NCBI GenBank assembly: GCA_049487715.1
Contig: CP150585.1
Coordinates: 124,001 to 188,000, forward strand
Source: Pycnococcus provasolii
Taxonomy: Eukaryota > Chlorophyta > Pseudoscourfieldiophyceae > Pseudoscourfieldiales
Direction: 5' to 3'
DNA: 64,000 nt
Translations under genes and position numbers: made by a program
In this document: piece after piece, positions 29,601 to 40,784 of the stretch
How the letters are laid out: every line of letters begins with the position of its first letter
Position numbering within the stretch: the stretch's first letter is position 1
The notes under the pieces: model-generated
What the model was told of the DNA's origin: nothing
The model's input: only the letters and a program-made list of their open reading frames with translations
Database searches by the model: none

Positions 29601-31480
29601 AAATTGGGCAGTCGAGTAGCCAGCGCCATGTCACGGCGCGTGCGACTTATCCGCTAAATCGAACGGCTTTTACTGATCCTGTGGAGTATTGTTCAGAAAT
29701 GTACGACGCACGAGGGATGCCATTTGCATTCTACTCACCAGTGAAGCGACTTGCCGCCTTCCGCGATCGAGGGTACCCGCTGTATTTCGATATTGACATG
29801 AGCTCTAGCGAAGCACAATCTCTTGCCGCCTTTGCGAAAAATGGTGGATTTGTGGACGATTCGCTTTTGCATATGGACGCGCGCATTGCGGTTTGGAATT
29901 CAGAACTCCGTCGCTTTGGTTACGTGAAATTGCGTTTCCATCGTGGCGACAGTGGGCTCATACGTGTCGAGCCAACGATACGATCTGCAAAGATGTCTGC
30001 CTACGACACAACGTCGGACTACGTGCGCCTTGCCTTTGAGATTACACTAATCTCTCTTGCGGTGCTTGACATGGGAATTACGACGTATGGATTGATCACA
30101 AGTCCTGCATATCGCCGAAGTCTTTCGTCAAAGATTGATGTGATCAGCATCCTTTTCTTTCTTGGCGTTATTGCATTTTGGTACTTCATCGCTTTCGGCG
30201 AGACGGATGATTTCTCGATGAATCTTCGATACGACGTGTACGCCATCCCCTATGGCCCACCGTCATCCTCCAGTGCTTCCCGGCAATTCTCAAGCAGCGC
30301 TGCATGCTCTTGCCGACAAAATGTCCGATCTCGACCGCATATGCGACCTGCTTACGTACTACTTTGTACTCGCGGGAGCATGTTTGTTCCTTCTGCTATG
30401 CCGAACGCTGACATCGATGACGTTCCAGCCTCGACTTGGGGCATTTGTCAACACGGTGCATTATGCTGGAGCGGACCTCGTAAACTTCCTGTGTGTGTTC
30501 CTCATGTGCCTTATTGCGTACGCACTTATTGGCCACGTAGTATTTGGTGATCTTGTCGACAGCTTGTCGACGGTGCCCAAGGCTCTCGTCGCACTTGTCG
30601 AAGTGGTCCTTGGGGATACTAAGTTCAATGCGGAGCTCATGCGCGAAACAGGTTACAACGATTACCTCCATGCAAACGCCATTCTCTATTTTTGGAGCTA
30701 CGCCATGCTGCAACTAGGACTATCTTTCGGCTTCGTGATTGCAATTTTCATCAACTCTCACGACTCAGAGCGGCAGCGACTTGTCCAGGAGTATGGCACC
30801 GACGGTGAACCTGGCGTGCTCCGAGAAATTGGACTGCTCGTGAAAAGTTTGGTAGATTCGGATGGTGGAATGCGCACGCTACGACGATTTGTGAGAAGCA
30901 TAGGTGGTGATGACGCCAAGTACTCCGCACGTGATGCTTACCGGCGTGCGGGACAGACGCCCGTGGAGTCCAAGGTGCTCACCACGCCATCTGGTACGTT
31001 ACTTTTTCAAATGATCCGAAACGATAGCATTGATTTCCTGTGTACTAACTTAAACTATTCCCACGATGTTCTCAACTTCACACACACAACACGTTTCTCA
31101 CAGATGTCATTGCACTCAGCGAACTTGAGGATGCCATCGACGCGGTGGCAGAAGGTGAGGATTTCGACACAAAGGTGGCCGCTCGCCGCATCATGGCCAG
31201 CCTCGGTGTTCGCGCAGAATCCGTGCGCGATCGAGCTAATCCGACAGCCTCCACAAGCATCGAGGTGCTCGATGTGGAGGCGGAAAAGGACGCGCGTGAA
31301 AGCTTGATGGCTAGGTTAGATGATGTCCTGGATGGGCAACGCGTGCTTGAGGATCAACACAAAATGCTGCTCGACTACTTCCTTCATTCGGCTGGCGCGG
31401 CCAGCACGCCATCCACAGGTGGCGACGCAGAAGCTGAGCCTTCGAAACCGCGCACGCGACGTCGAGTGCGCAAAATTTGA
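26137..31480 (+). CDS. Polycystin-type (PKD2-like) cation channel with IQ motif; frame-broken, one intron
   Basis: The frame begins at 26137 (CCACCATGGCG). About 1740 residues in total if the breaks are bridged. Order: acidic N-terminus; IQ motif RAAAVIQTRARGASARRKV; first membrane segment FALVFALAVYAYVLA; LNR-like DPCGNGVCD...GCVADCG; long coiled-coil region; Cys-rich patch; the polycystin extracellular domain (VWNSELRRFGYVKLRF); membrane segments S2-S6 with the pore filter LGD in VVEVVLGDTKF-type context (30601-30630 region); C-terminal coiled coil. It should be a ciliary or plasma-membrane Ca/cation channel. An intron at 30994-31103 restores the last exon. Breaks: an in-frame UAG at 26299, a +1 shift near the TTT at 27959-27961, and a +1 shift between about 30222 and 30312. 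No GT-AG intron of the right phase explains the two shifts. Confidence 0.8.
30994..31103 (+). other. Spliceosomal intron in polycystin gene (110 nt)
   Basis: Donor GTACGT, a TACTAAC branch sequence at about 31040-31046, and acceptor TTTCTCACAG. Removal joins codon phase 1 exactly (TCT G|AT GTC) and continues into the coiled-coil C-terminus. It shows what a real intron looks like in this genome and so argues against tiny introns elsewhere. Confidence 0.9.
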
Positions 31481-31546
31481 ATCTGATGGTTAATTGATAA
31501 ACGCTAATATTTTTCTTACAGTAATTGATTACATTTTAATTTTATT

Positions 31547-33463
31547 TCACATCGTCTCGCTGCGCACGTCGGGTTCACTGAGTCCAGGTAGGCCGTAGAA
31601 TGCAGGGCTGCCATGTGATGGGACGTCGGCGGGATGGTAAAGCCAAGGATGCCTGTGCCTGTGAGAGTCCGTCGACAGAAGAAACCATGGATCCTGTTGC
31701 TTTGTGCCAGGTAACACGTAGCGGTACAAGGCTGGGTCTGCCTGTGTTGTTGCGGCGACGCGCTCGTTTGTGGGAACGTGTTCGCTCGCGCTTGCATCAC
31801 GCGTTGAGCGCCACAAGTCCAGCTCTAGCCCAGTCACAAGGTCTCCGCCAGTAGCCTCCACCACATGAGTACGGAATCCTGCCACGTACTCCGGTCCATT
31901 CACTAGCTGCGCCGTGCGTCTGTGGGTGCTTAGGTCGTACGCAAGCGCAGCGATGCGGCTTCCTCGATTGCAATCCAAGTAAAGTGAAAGGTGCGTGCGC
32001 ATCGGATGGTGCTCGAGAATTGTCTCACGAGTGTAATGCGCGTACGTGGCAATCACGTTTCGTGGCAACGCGACGCCACTCCAGACGCGCACCTCTTCCA
32101 TCCTTCCTGAAAAATAGTCAGACGACGACGACGAGTCTACGCCACGACCAATGCGAATCGAGCCTGAGCCGCGGTAGAGACTCGCCTTCCGGCAGGGCTT
32201 GAGGTCGCCCGACACGCGCAGAGAGCTCGGCCTGCGCTCGCCGAGCACGAGCACGCCGTCGCGGTACACGCGTGCGATTTTCGTCTCTGCGTCGAAGGTT
32301 GCCGCGTAGTGGTGCCACGAGCCAACGTCTTCGAGAAACTCTCGTTCCGTGTCCGCGCATTCGGACGCGGTGTGCCGTCCGGTGGCGTGCGCAGTCCAAC
32401 CAGTCGCCTCCTGTCGTGGCGTCGAGCGTACCGCGCGCGACACCACCGCGCTCTCCCAGTCGGCTGTGCCCTCGTCTCCCGCGGAGAGAGTCAGCTCGCC
32501 CTCGTCCATGCCCCCCGCTGACGGCACCTCCACGCACGCTCGCGCGCGTCCGCTCACGGGGTCGAGTGCGCCCTGTGTGCACATCAGCGTCGACGGCGTC
32601 TCGGTGCCTTCTCCCCAGAAGCCGAATCGAAGCTGGCCGCGGCTCGTGACGCCAAACTGCACGCCCAAGGCGGGTACGCCGACACCCTGGCTGATGAAAT
32701 ACTCAGTCACGCCTTGCCGGTCGCGCTTGGCCCAGAGCTCGAAGGAGAACGAGTTGTCCTTGAGGAAGTCCATGTCGGAGTCATCTTCGCCGAGAGGCGG
32801 AACAACCGCGTAGTCATTCACGCCGTCGAACTGAAGCGCGCCGTCGTGCTCTAGAGTGACCTGCGACGGCGGGTTGACGAGGGTGGGCTCGGGAACCTCT
32901 GCGTCATCCTCTCCCTCCTTTGGCACAGCCAGCGAGTGTGGCGCGTAACTCGCATACGAGTAGCCCAGCGGAGAAGGGTGGGGCAGCGCCGCGTCGTTGA
33001 GCCGAAAGTCGGCGTGATCGTCCCACGGCCCAGTGTTACCCAAGCCTCGTCCGTACAGCTGCTTGCCTCTGTAGTCTTCGGCGACGCGAGGAGGAAAGGC
33101 CGCGCCGCGGTCTCTGCCGCTCGGCATCTTCACGCCGTTGACAAAGTCGTCGTTCGTGTTCGCGCTCCAGGCCGGCGCGGCGACGTTGTGCACGCTCGGC
33201 GAGCCGAGCAGGCCCGACGCGTGCTTGGCGCGGTTCTCGTCGCTCGCATCCCACGCTCCGACCGACACAGGTTGTGGCGTCGTGCGTGGCGTGTAGGTCG
33301 CGTACAGGTCCCCGTCGCTCGACTGCAGCGACGCAGAGGCTGCTAGCGAAGGAATGCCGCTCTCGTACGGCGGCCCTGACACCCACATGGAGGATGCCTC
33401 GGCGTCGCTCACGAGTAGCAGTGCTCCAAGCAGCACTAGCGCAAGTAGCCGCGACGCCTCCAT
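31547..33463 (-). CDS. Secreted LamG/concanavalin-like domain protein
   Basis: 638 residues. A clear signal peptide occupies 1-23 (LLALVLLGALLLVSDAEA). Residues 24-205 are low complexity and variable. A laminin-G/pentraxin-type jelly roll spans about 210-480: LQFDGVNDYAVVP, FSFELWAKRDRQG, LRFGFWGEG, then WHHYAATFDAETKIARVYRDGVLV and MEEVRVWSGV, the typical last strand. An insert of about 70 residues lies in the middle of the domain. Such domains bind glycans or act in adhesion at the cell surface. No membrane segment is visible, so it is secreted or cell-wall bound. It converges with the polycystin gene (66 bp) and is divergent from the MORC gene (225 bp). Confidence 0.8.
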   Translation of the reverse strand: MEASRLLALVLLGALLLVSDAEASSMWVSGPPYESGIPSLAASASLQSSDGDLYATYTPRTTPQPVSVGAWDASDENRAKHASGLLGSPSVHNVAAPAWSANTNDDFVNGVKMPSGRDRGAAFPPRVAEDYRGKQLYGRGLGNTGPWDDHADFRLNDAALPHPSPLGYSYASYAPHSLAVPKEGEDDAEVPEPTLVNPPSQVTLEHDGALQFDGVNDYAVVPPLGEDDSDMDFLKDNSFSFELWAKRDRQGVTEYFISQGVGVPALGVQFGVTSRGQLRFGFWGEGTETPSTLMCTQGALDPVSGRARACVEVPSAGGMDEGELTLSAGDEGTADWESAVVSRAVRSTPRQEATGWTAHATGRHTASECADTEREFLEDVGSWHHYAATFDAETKIARVYRDGVLVLGERRPSSLRVSGDLKPCRKASLYRGSGSIRIGRGVDSSSSSDYFSGRMEEVRVWSGVALPRNVIATYAHYTRETILEHHPMRTHLSLYLDCNRGSRIAALAYDLSTHRRTAQLVNGPEYVAGFRTHVVEATGGDLVTGLELDLWRSTRDASASEHVPTNERVAATTQADPALYRYVLPGTKQQDPWFLLSTDSHRHRHPWLYHPADVPSHGSPAFYGLPGLSEPDVRSETM

Positions 33464-33687
33464 GCGATGCGGGAGTGCGGACGGACGGACGTGCGCGAAT
33501 TCGAATGACCATTCCCCCCTCCGCTATCCCGGAATAAACGTGGTGCGATTCGTCTCCCCGGTACAGTCAGTCCCTCGTCTAAGGCGTTTCCCGAACCGCT
33601 TTTGACTCGACAAGGCTGAGGCGCAGCACAAGCCCAACACGTGTGCACCACCGCAGCATAGTTGGGAGTTCGCTCGCTCGGGAAGAG

Positions 33688-35837
33688 ATGGCGCGCATGA
33701 AGCTAGGGAATGCCGCGCCACCGCCACCGCCGACGAACACGTCCTCCTCGCGTACGTTCGCTGCGACGGAGCACATATGGGAACCTTGCCTTAACAAGGC
33801 GTCCAGTGCGCTCACGAGAGACGGTGTGCACCTCGCACACACCTCGCCCAAGTACCTGCACACGAACGCGTCGTCGCACAAGTGGGTCCTAGGCGCAATT
33901 GCAGAAATCACTGACAACGCAATCGATGAGGCGAAGAAACCAGAAGGCGCGTCGATCGTCTCCATTTCGCTCGACAACGACATGCTCTCCGTCACCGACG
34001 ATGGTCACAGGCATGACGCCTGAGACGTGCCACTACGCAGTCTCGTTCGGATACTCGTCCAAGGCAGGCGCAAGCGCTTCGATCGGGCGATATGGCAACG
34101 GACTCAAATCTGCGACAATGAGAATTGGACGCGACGCCCTCGTCCTCACTGTCACGCTAGAGAAAGCACGTGTGCTATGCACCGCTGCGCTGCTTAGCAT
34201 GACGTATCACGTCGACAACAAGCTGACGGAACTACGCGTCCCGCTCAAGACGTGGGAGCGCACTGGCCATGATGGCGAAGCGGGAGCCTACAAGAGGCTT
34301 TTTGAGCCGGCTAGGCACGTTGAGCTCCAAGCGATTCTGAAATACTCGCCGTACGCCTGCGAGGAGGATCTTTTGAAGGAGTTCGAGCGCATCGCCAAGA
34401 AGAAAAAAGGTGTTGCACGCAAGGCCGGCACGGGCACGAAAGTTGTCGTACACAATATGTACCAAGTCGAATCGGGAGATTCCACCGAACTGCTTGCGAC
34501 GGAGGACGACGTCATCATCGCAGGTGAAGCGAAGCGACACGTGCAGTTGCAAGAGTGGGAACAACAGCTTATGTCGGTGTCGGTGCAACCGTCATCCGCC
34601 ACGCACAAGAAGGCGGTGAGCGCGGGAGCGTGCCCACATCTTGCAGCATTGAAGAGCGGAAAGGACAAGGTGGATTTGCTGCTCGAGCGCGCACAGGCAC
34701 ACAAGTACAGCCTCCGAGCGTACTTGGCGATTCTATATCGCCAGTTGCCGACGACATTTCAGATGAAGGTCCAAGACAAGGTGCTCTCGGTTGTCGATGT
34801 CATCGAACAGTTCGGGAAATTGCCGGCTCAGTACGACTACAAACCGCGAGCAACAACAACAGCAGGTGGTGATGGTGCCACGTCGTCACAACAGCTTACG
34901 CTTGCATTCAATGCCGCGATGCCATTCAGCAGTCTACACGGCATTTGTATGTACAGCTTCGGGCGTCTCATCGTTCCGTTCTGCGAAGTCTATCACTCGA
35001 ACTGGAGTCAGGGACGCGGTGTGATTGGCGTGATCGACGTGGAGAATCTCGTCGATCCGGACCATTGCAAGCAAGGCCTGCAAGCTTCGGAAGAGCGTAC
35101 AAGGCTCATCAATACCCTGCAGCGCCGCGTGCTTGAGTTCTTCAAGGCTCGCGGATCTCACGTCGGCTTCAAGGCTGAAGCACTCGTCGGAAAACGCAGA
35201 AAGAGAACGGAAGAGGAAGACGGCGACGACGACGACGACGAAAATGCCTCGAAGCTTCAGGCAAAGCTTGCAGAGCCGGAGTTATGCGTCGTTTGCTCGA
35301 TAAACCATGTATCTCTGCTCTGGGAAGGGCAAGACATGCGAGAACCTTGTGCACAGAGATTGCATCGACCCCAAAGCAATTTCTAGAATTGAATCTGGGG
35401 CCGATTGGTATTGCCCGGGTTGCAAAGCTTCAGTGGGACCAGTAGCCTCGACATCTAAGGCATTGGCTTTAGCACCTGATCCACCACTCGCGACTAAACC
35501 GACACTCACTGAACCGCCAGTCGAACCACCAGTACCTGGCGAGATACTTGTTGCACAAAAAAATTGGAAGAGCCGGGCGGTTTCTGCCGAAACGGACTTA
35601 AAGAACACAAAGGATGAGCTGGAAATTACTAAGGCACAGGTCGTTTCTAAAGAATCTGAGCTCATCAAATTGAAGGCAAAACTCTCTGCAATGGAGACTA
35701 CCATTAGCGTGTTGTCAGGCCAATTGGCGTTGGCAAACCAAACAGAGGTGCCGGCCGCAAGTCCTCCTCAACAACTTGCCATCAAAGGGGAATCTGCCGC
35801 AGATACAACAATGTTGGATGTTGTCGACCTAACCTAA
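33688..35837 (+). CDS. MORC-type GHKL ATPase with PHD finger and coiled coil; two +1 frame breaks
   Basis: The frame starts at 33688. GHKL ATPase motifs: WVLGAIAEITDNAIDEA (Mg/ATP-binding Asn), DDG followed by TGMTPE, IGRYGNGLKSATMRIG. The S5 part of MORC proteins follows (KYSLRAYLAILYR, then NLVDPDHCKQGLQ and LINTLQRRVLEFF). Downstream are eight zinc ligands in PHD order (CVVC, C-x6-C, HRDC, WYCPGC) and a coiled coil near the end. MORC ATPases compact chromatin and silence transposons in the nucleus. The reading frame shifts by +1 at 34003-34007 (an extra base between the DDG and TGM codons) and again at 35303-35309 (inside the PHD finger). In both places the conserved residues continue exactly in the new frame, so the protein is otherwise intact. 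No GT-AG intron fits without deleting conserved residues. Confidence 0.85.
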
Positions 35838-35886
35838 TACCTTAAGGAACTTAATTCAAATAAAAGTAGTAAAATTACAAGATATA

Positions 35887-38800
35887 CTAAGGCGTGTTTT
35901 CATCATCAACCAACGAATCCAACGTTTCGCCAGTTGACGTCTTGAGGGATTCATTCAAGGAACTTGAAAGATCTTGAAGTGGCGTAGGAGGCGGAGCACG
36001 CAGTATTTGCATTCCATCCTCATCAAGTGATAATTCATCCGATTTTGATTCCGTCGTATTTGATTCCGTCGTATCCTCGTCCTCGTGAACAAAGCCCTCG
36101 TCGAGAGTATGGCATGGAACCTGTTTTTCTTCCCCTTGAACCATATAAGAACAATATCCTGTGTTTTTTGAGGAAGGATGTCGCTTAATTGGCGAAGGAG
36201 GACGCAGCATGCCGTCGTCCGTGACATCGTCGGCTGTATGGTTCGTCGGCAACAGGTCGGTAGTATTCTCAAAGCCAGCTTTGTGATAATAATGATTATG
36301 CCTAGTATTCTTCTCATTGTGAATGTTAGCTAGAGCCGCCTTGCCACGAGAGCGCAAATCTTCACTGAGCTTATGCATCTCTTGTGTTCGATTGGATGCG
36401 CCTTTGTTCTGCTCAGCAGCAATAGCGTCCATGTCTGGTTTTGCAGGTGAAGATGGTGGTGGAGCGTTAGGTGGTGGCGGTGGCGTCGATGGTTTAGGTG
36501 GTGGTGCATGAGGAAAGCTTGGATGAGGAGGCGGTGGAGGAGGGCTGGCAAATGAAGGTGGACTTGGGGGGCTTTGCGGCCTCGTCACGGTCACCGTGTA
36601 GTTGCGCTGAAGCATGGGAGACATGATACCACCTATTGCTCTGTCGTGCACCGCCGGAGCTCGCACGCGAAAGTGCAGTAGAGCCTTTTGTCCGGGAGGA
36701 ACGGCCATCTCAATATGTGCTGGAAGCATGGTGCCAAGGCTCGTTAGACGGTATGGCAGCTTGTTTAGAGAACGTTTGAGTGGTCCATCCAGCATATCAG
36801 CGAACGGATCGAAAGCTGGATGAAATCCCCAACCATCGCCTGACCTTCCTCAGCTTCCCTCATGTTGATGTACATTTCCATCTTTTCATCGCTTACCGCG
36901 GGATCACGCTCACAGAAGAGATGCGAATAGGCAACGCTAGAACCGAACCGACTGTCAGGCTTCACATAGAGACGGTCCCTCTCTTTCGGATTTTCATCTT
37001 TCATCATAGCATCGACGTTTTCCGCACGCTCTTTTGCCTTGCGGCTGATCTCCTCCTGCTGACGGTTCATCTCTTGTACTTTTTCTTGCGTGAGAGGATC
37101 TTCGCCGGTCACATCCTTTCCAACCACAGCATTTACCGCCTCGTCGTGAAGCGCCTGCTCATCATTCGTCTGTGCGTCTACGAGGTGTTCTGAGAGCTTA
37201 ATCAAGTCTTGGTTCGCAGCTGCTGAATTGCACTTGTAGCCAAAAACGGGCATCAGGTCAAGCATCAGTATGCCATCTGTCGAGTTGTCCTGATCTGGCA
37301 GGGCTGCGCTGACGGACACGCGATCTGCTACAAATCTCTTGCCGAGACGTTTGTTGCCAAAATATTCATCCTCAGGACGGGCTTGCCAAACGTAAGATGG
37401 CATTGCAACGGTATAAGTGTCAGCGTAAGGCTGAAAAGCGGGCGCGAGTGGAATTGCCGTTGGCGATTGTACGGGCGAGTCCTTACTGTATGCCTCAGCC
37501 TTCAAAACAGACAGCTCGCACACCCGAGACGGCGGAGGCAGTAGTGTTTTCTTTGGCGGTGCTTTGATGATCGTCAGCGAGTAGTGGCGATGCGTGATTC
37601 CGTCCAAGCTTGTAACGAGAATGTCCACTGTATAGTTTGTTGGGTTCCATTCACTTGCGACAGGCGCGTTTGGTTCCCAAGTGACGGTAATATTTGGCGA
37701 ATGAAAAGTTCCGTGGTGGCACATATTTTTAGCAACCTCTTTCTTGTCAAAGCAGACTGTTTTCTTGTTTCTCTTCTTTTTCGACTGCTTTTGGCATGCC
37801 CCAAGCGGCCGACGCTGAGCATTTACGCCGCATCGCGTCCCAGGCTGACGGATCGAGTCGACATACCCATCTTCCACATCATTGTTGTGCTTCTTTGCAT
37901 CGGTAGCATTAATGAATTTGAGATCGCCGTCAACGATACGAAACTCCACCGTTGGCTGGTAGATATCTGGCCAGTCGTCAGCATTTGGAGTCGATGGAAG
38001 CTCAATCTCAAGACTCACCTCGTCCACCCAATGCGGAATTTCTGCGACCAGTTCAAGAGGACCGCCGCCATCATTCATCGCCTTGTGTTTTGCTGCGAAG
38101 TCCATGCCATTCATCTGCCCGGTGTAGTAGTCGCGAACCGCGTTATAGATGATTCGATCTTCATCATTCACAAAGTCCAGCAGCTTGGGATTGTTCGAGT
38201 ACTCGAACAGACCTGCACCCAATAGCGTGTGGCGCAGCGTAGAATTGCACAGCGTCACAGTCCTGCACGGGTATGCCGGCCCAAAGGTCGTACCTTCGCC
38301 GTCCTCGTTTGGCACTGCCTCGCACTGCTGGGGTATCAGATTGTCGGCAATGACGATGCCATTGTCCCCGATCGTAACATTTATGTTCACGCAGTCCTCA
38401 AGAATTCTCTCGTATGCCCGGCGCGTCAGAACGTCAAACTCCCAGTTGCTGCACTCACGCTTTTCCACGTCGAAGTTTGTCTGTAACTCGTCCTCGAATA
38501 TGGATCCTTCGGCACCCTCAGTTCCGGCGTACCTGATCTCCGTCGCCAGATTGCAACGAACTTTGATATTTGACATTCCCGCAGTCCATGCAGGCGCGAG
38601 TCGGAAAATATCAAATGTGTACATCTCCTCAGTTGCCTCGTCGGCAGCCATGACTGAGATTTCAAAGCGATTGTCGCCAACGTTCAGCGTCTTCGCTGGC
38701 AGATAACCTTCTCGCTGTCCCGCGTCGTTCATCCACGTCTCCCCCGCCACAACGGCGGCTTCGCGGAAGGCTTGCTTCTTTAAAGCTTGCATCGCAAGCA

Positions 38801-40550
38801 TCTGCTTAATATCAGGCGCAACGAGAGTGTGATGTTCAACATTTTCCTGGAGCAAGCGGCGGCCATGCTTTTTCTGCTTCTTCTTCTTGACCTTCTTCAC
38901 GGCTGTCGGCACGGCTGTCGGATCATCGCCCATGTACTGTGGCTTTTGTCCGTGCTGCGCGTACCACTTTGCGCTATTTTCTCGTGCACGCTCGATGACG
39001 GAAAGCGCCTCTGCCCTGCGATTCGACTTGCTTGCACGTTGATACGAAGAGCCCCCCGGTATCCCTTCCTGCGGAGGGCCTTTCACTGCTGCCATCATTG
39101 CCTCGGCGACGCCACCAACGTCGCCGGTTGAGGCATCTGAGTGACCAATAGGTGCAAGTCGTTTCTCCGGCGCCAGGTCGAAGTCGTCGCCCTTTTCCCT
39201 TCTCTCTCGATCAGCCTGTCGTCGGTAGAGCTCGCTCAGCACGGCGTCGCGCGCATCCTCCGCAGGCAGTGGCGGTGGAGACGACACAGGTACGGTACCT
39301 CCAATATCCGCAGAGCTTGGAAGGTTCAAGTTTCCCTCCGCGAAATCGTCGGCGTTGAGTTCCGGCGCCGCCTCGTCGCGATAAAGCATCGCCTTAGCCT
39401 CGGCATCCGTCTTGGCGACAGCAGCCTTTTCAGACTCCGTCAGCGCCATGCCCCACTTGACCTTAAGGCGCAGCGGCGCGTCTTCTTTATTTATGTACTT
39501 GACATTCTGCGGGTTCAGCTCTGGAATGGGTGGACCGGGCGGTCGATGCGGCGGAGGCGGTGCGAGATTCTCCCCAGCGAGCAGCTTGGCAACGTCACTC
39601 AGCATATTCTTGTAGCCGTACGGCGCCGGCGGGGGTGTAGTCAACCCGAAGTGTGAGAAGTTTTGTGCGAACTTTATGCATGGGCACGCCCCCGGTTGTG
39701 ACTTCGTCCTTGCGCGCGCGCGGTAGAAGAAGCGCGCCTCGAAGTAGCCGTACTCCAGCACGCCTCTGTAAAATCTGCGCTGCGCATGAAAAAGCTGATC
39801 AAGCGAGACTTCACCCCACTTGTTCAAGTTCTTGTCGTACCAAGCGCGCAGCTCCTGTGGGTTGAACTCGCTGTTTCGCAGCTGTAGCCGAGCCTTCCAG
39901 CTCGAAGGGCTTGCGTCAAGGCGCAGCAACTCGAGCGCCGCGTCGTGCACGTTTTCCGGCGGCTTCTCTGCGTGCGGGTTGGGCGGGAACGGGTGCGGCG
40001 GCGGCGGTGGTGGCGGGCTCGGTGGTGGTGCTGGCGGGCTTGGCGCGTCAGGTGGCGCGTCCGGTGGCGCCTGAGGTGGCAGCCAAGGCGCGTATGGCGG
40101 AGCACGTGGCAGATCGGGCATACCGGGTGGTGTGGGCGGCGTGTCTGGTGACGTAAGAACGCTTGCTTCGTAGCGAGGCAGCTCGAGAGGCGCGTACGGC
40201 GGCGGTGGGCTCCAGACGATGGGATCGAGGTCCTCGCTGCCGCGTCTCTCAGTATGGAAAACATTTGCGGCTGAGTCAGATGATTCACCACTGCGGCCTT
40301 TTGTGTTGACAAGTTTGGGTGCGCCTGGTATGACGTGGCTCACCGCCGCAAGCGTGACCACTCCCAGCGTCAACGCCGCGAGAGCGCGCGCCACGCGTCC
40401 GTTCCACCAGTCATTACCAGCCTCGGCACCTGCGCCTGCCGCTCTGTTCAGGTGAGGCGCAGCTCGTGGGCTATTTCCGAACGCCGTCGAGCCCGCGAAG
40501 TCGCCCCTGCTTTCGCCGGCCGTTGCTGCTGCTGCCCTGCGCGACGCCAT
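35887..40550 (-). CDS. Large Pro-rich surface protein with cadherin-like beta-sandwich domains; one frame break
   Basis: Two minus-strand frames (40550-36765 and 36795-35887) read as one protein of about 1550 residues. A basic N-terminus is followed by a membrane anchor (LAALTLGVVTLAAVSHV, about 55-72), a Pro-rich stretch (about 105-200, PPSPPPPPP), a polar region, a KKKQKKHGRRLLQ site (about 555), then beta-rich domains. CELSVLKAEAYSKD...YTVAMPS and NYTVTVTRP are like the cadherin-like beta-sandwich family (Pfam Cadherin-like). A second Pro-rich block precedes an acidic Asn/Thr-rich C-terminus. Probably cell wall or surface attached. The break is at a run of C (36827-36830, plus strand): one base seems missing from a G run, after which the frame continues sensibly. 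It converges with the MORC gene (49 bp). Confidence 0.72.
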
Positions 40551-40656
40551 CGTTCCTCAACGTTGGAATAAGGCTGCAGCCGAGTGATCTCGATCGCAGC
40601 CTGGGTCGACGGAGGCGGAGCCGAAAGCGCGGGCGTGTGCAAGGTGCGGTCAACGA

Positions 40657-40678
40657 CGGGTCCCCGAAAGAGGACCCG
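40657..40678. promoter_or_regulatory. Hairpin with CCCCGAAAG loop in divergent promoter
   Basis: CGGGTCC (40657-40663) and GGACCCG (40672-40678) form a perfect 7-bp inverted repeat; the loop and arm edge contain CCCCGAAAG. It lies between divergent start codons at 40550 and 40785, 107 bp from each, and is a variant of the recurrent CCCCGAA element. Confidence 0.4.
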
Positions 40679-40784
40679 ACGCCCCGCCTGGAGAAGGTGA
40701 CCCGGGGTCTGGGCCCCTTCTCTTTCTTCTCTTCCCTTCCCTTTTCCTCTCTCTGATCGCAGAGCAAGTGCAGAGAGGGAATTA

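Noticed and set aside
34000-34013. A 7-nt GT-AG 'intron' (GTCACAG) as explanation of the MORC break
   Set aside because: Real introns in this window are 85 and 110 nt with a CTAAC branch site; 7 nt cannot be spliced, and it would delete a conserved Gly-containing motif position.
36800-36840. A 29-nt GT-AG intron at the break in the Pro-rich protein gene
   Set aside because: It is in phase, but far shorter than the introns seen here and without a branch site; a missing base in the adjacent G run is simpler.
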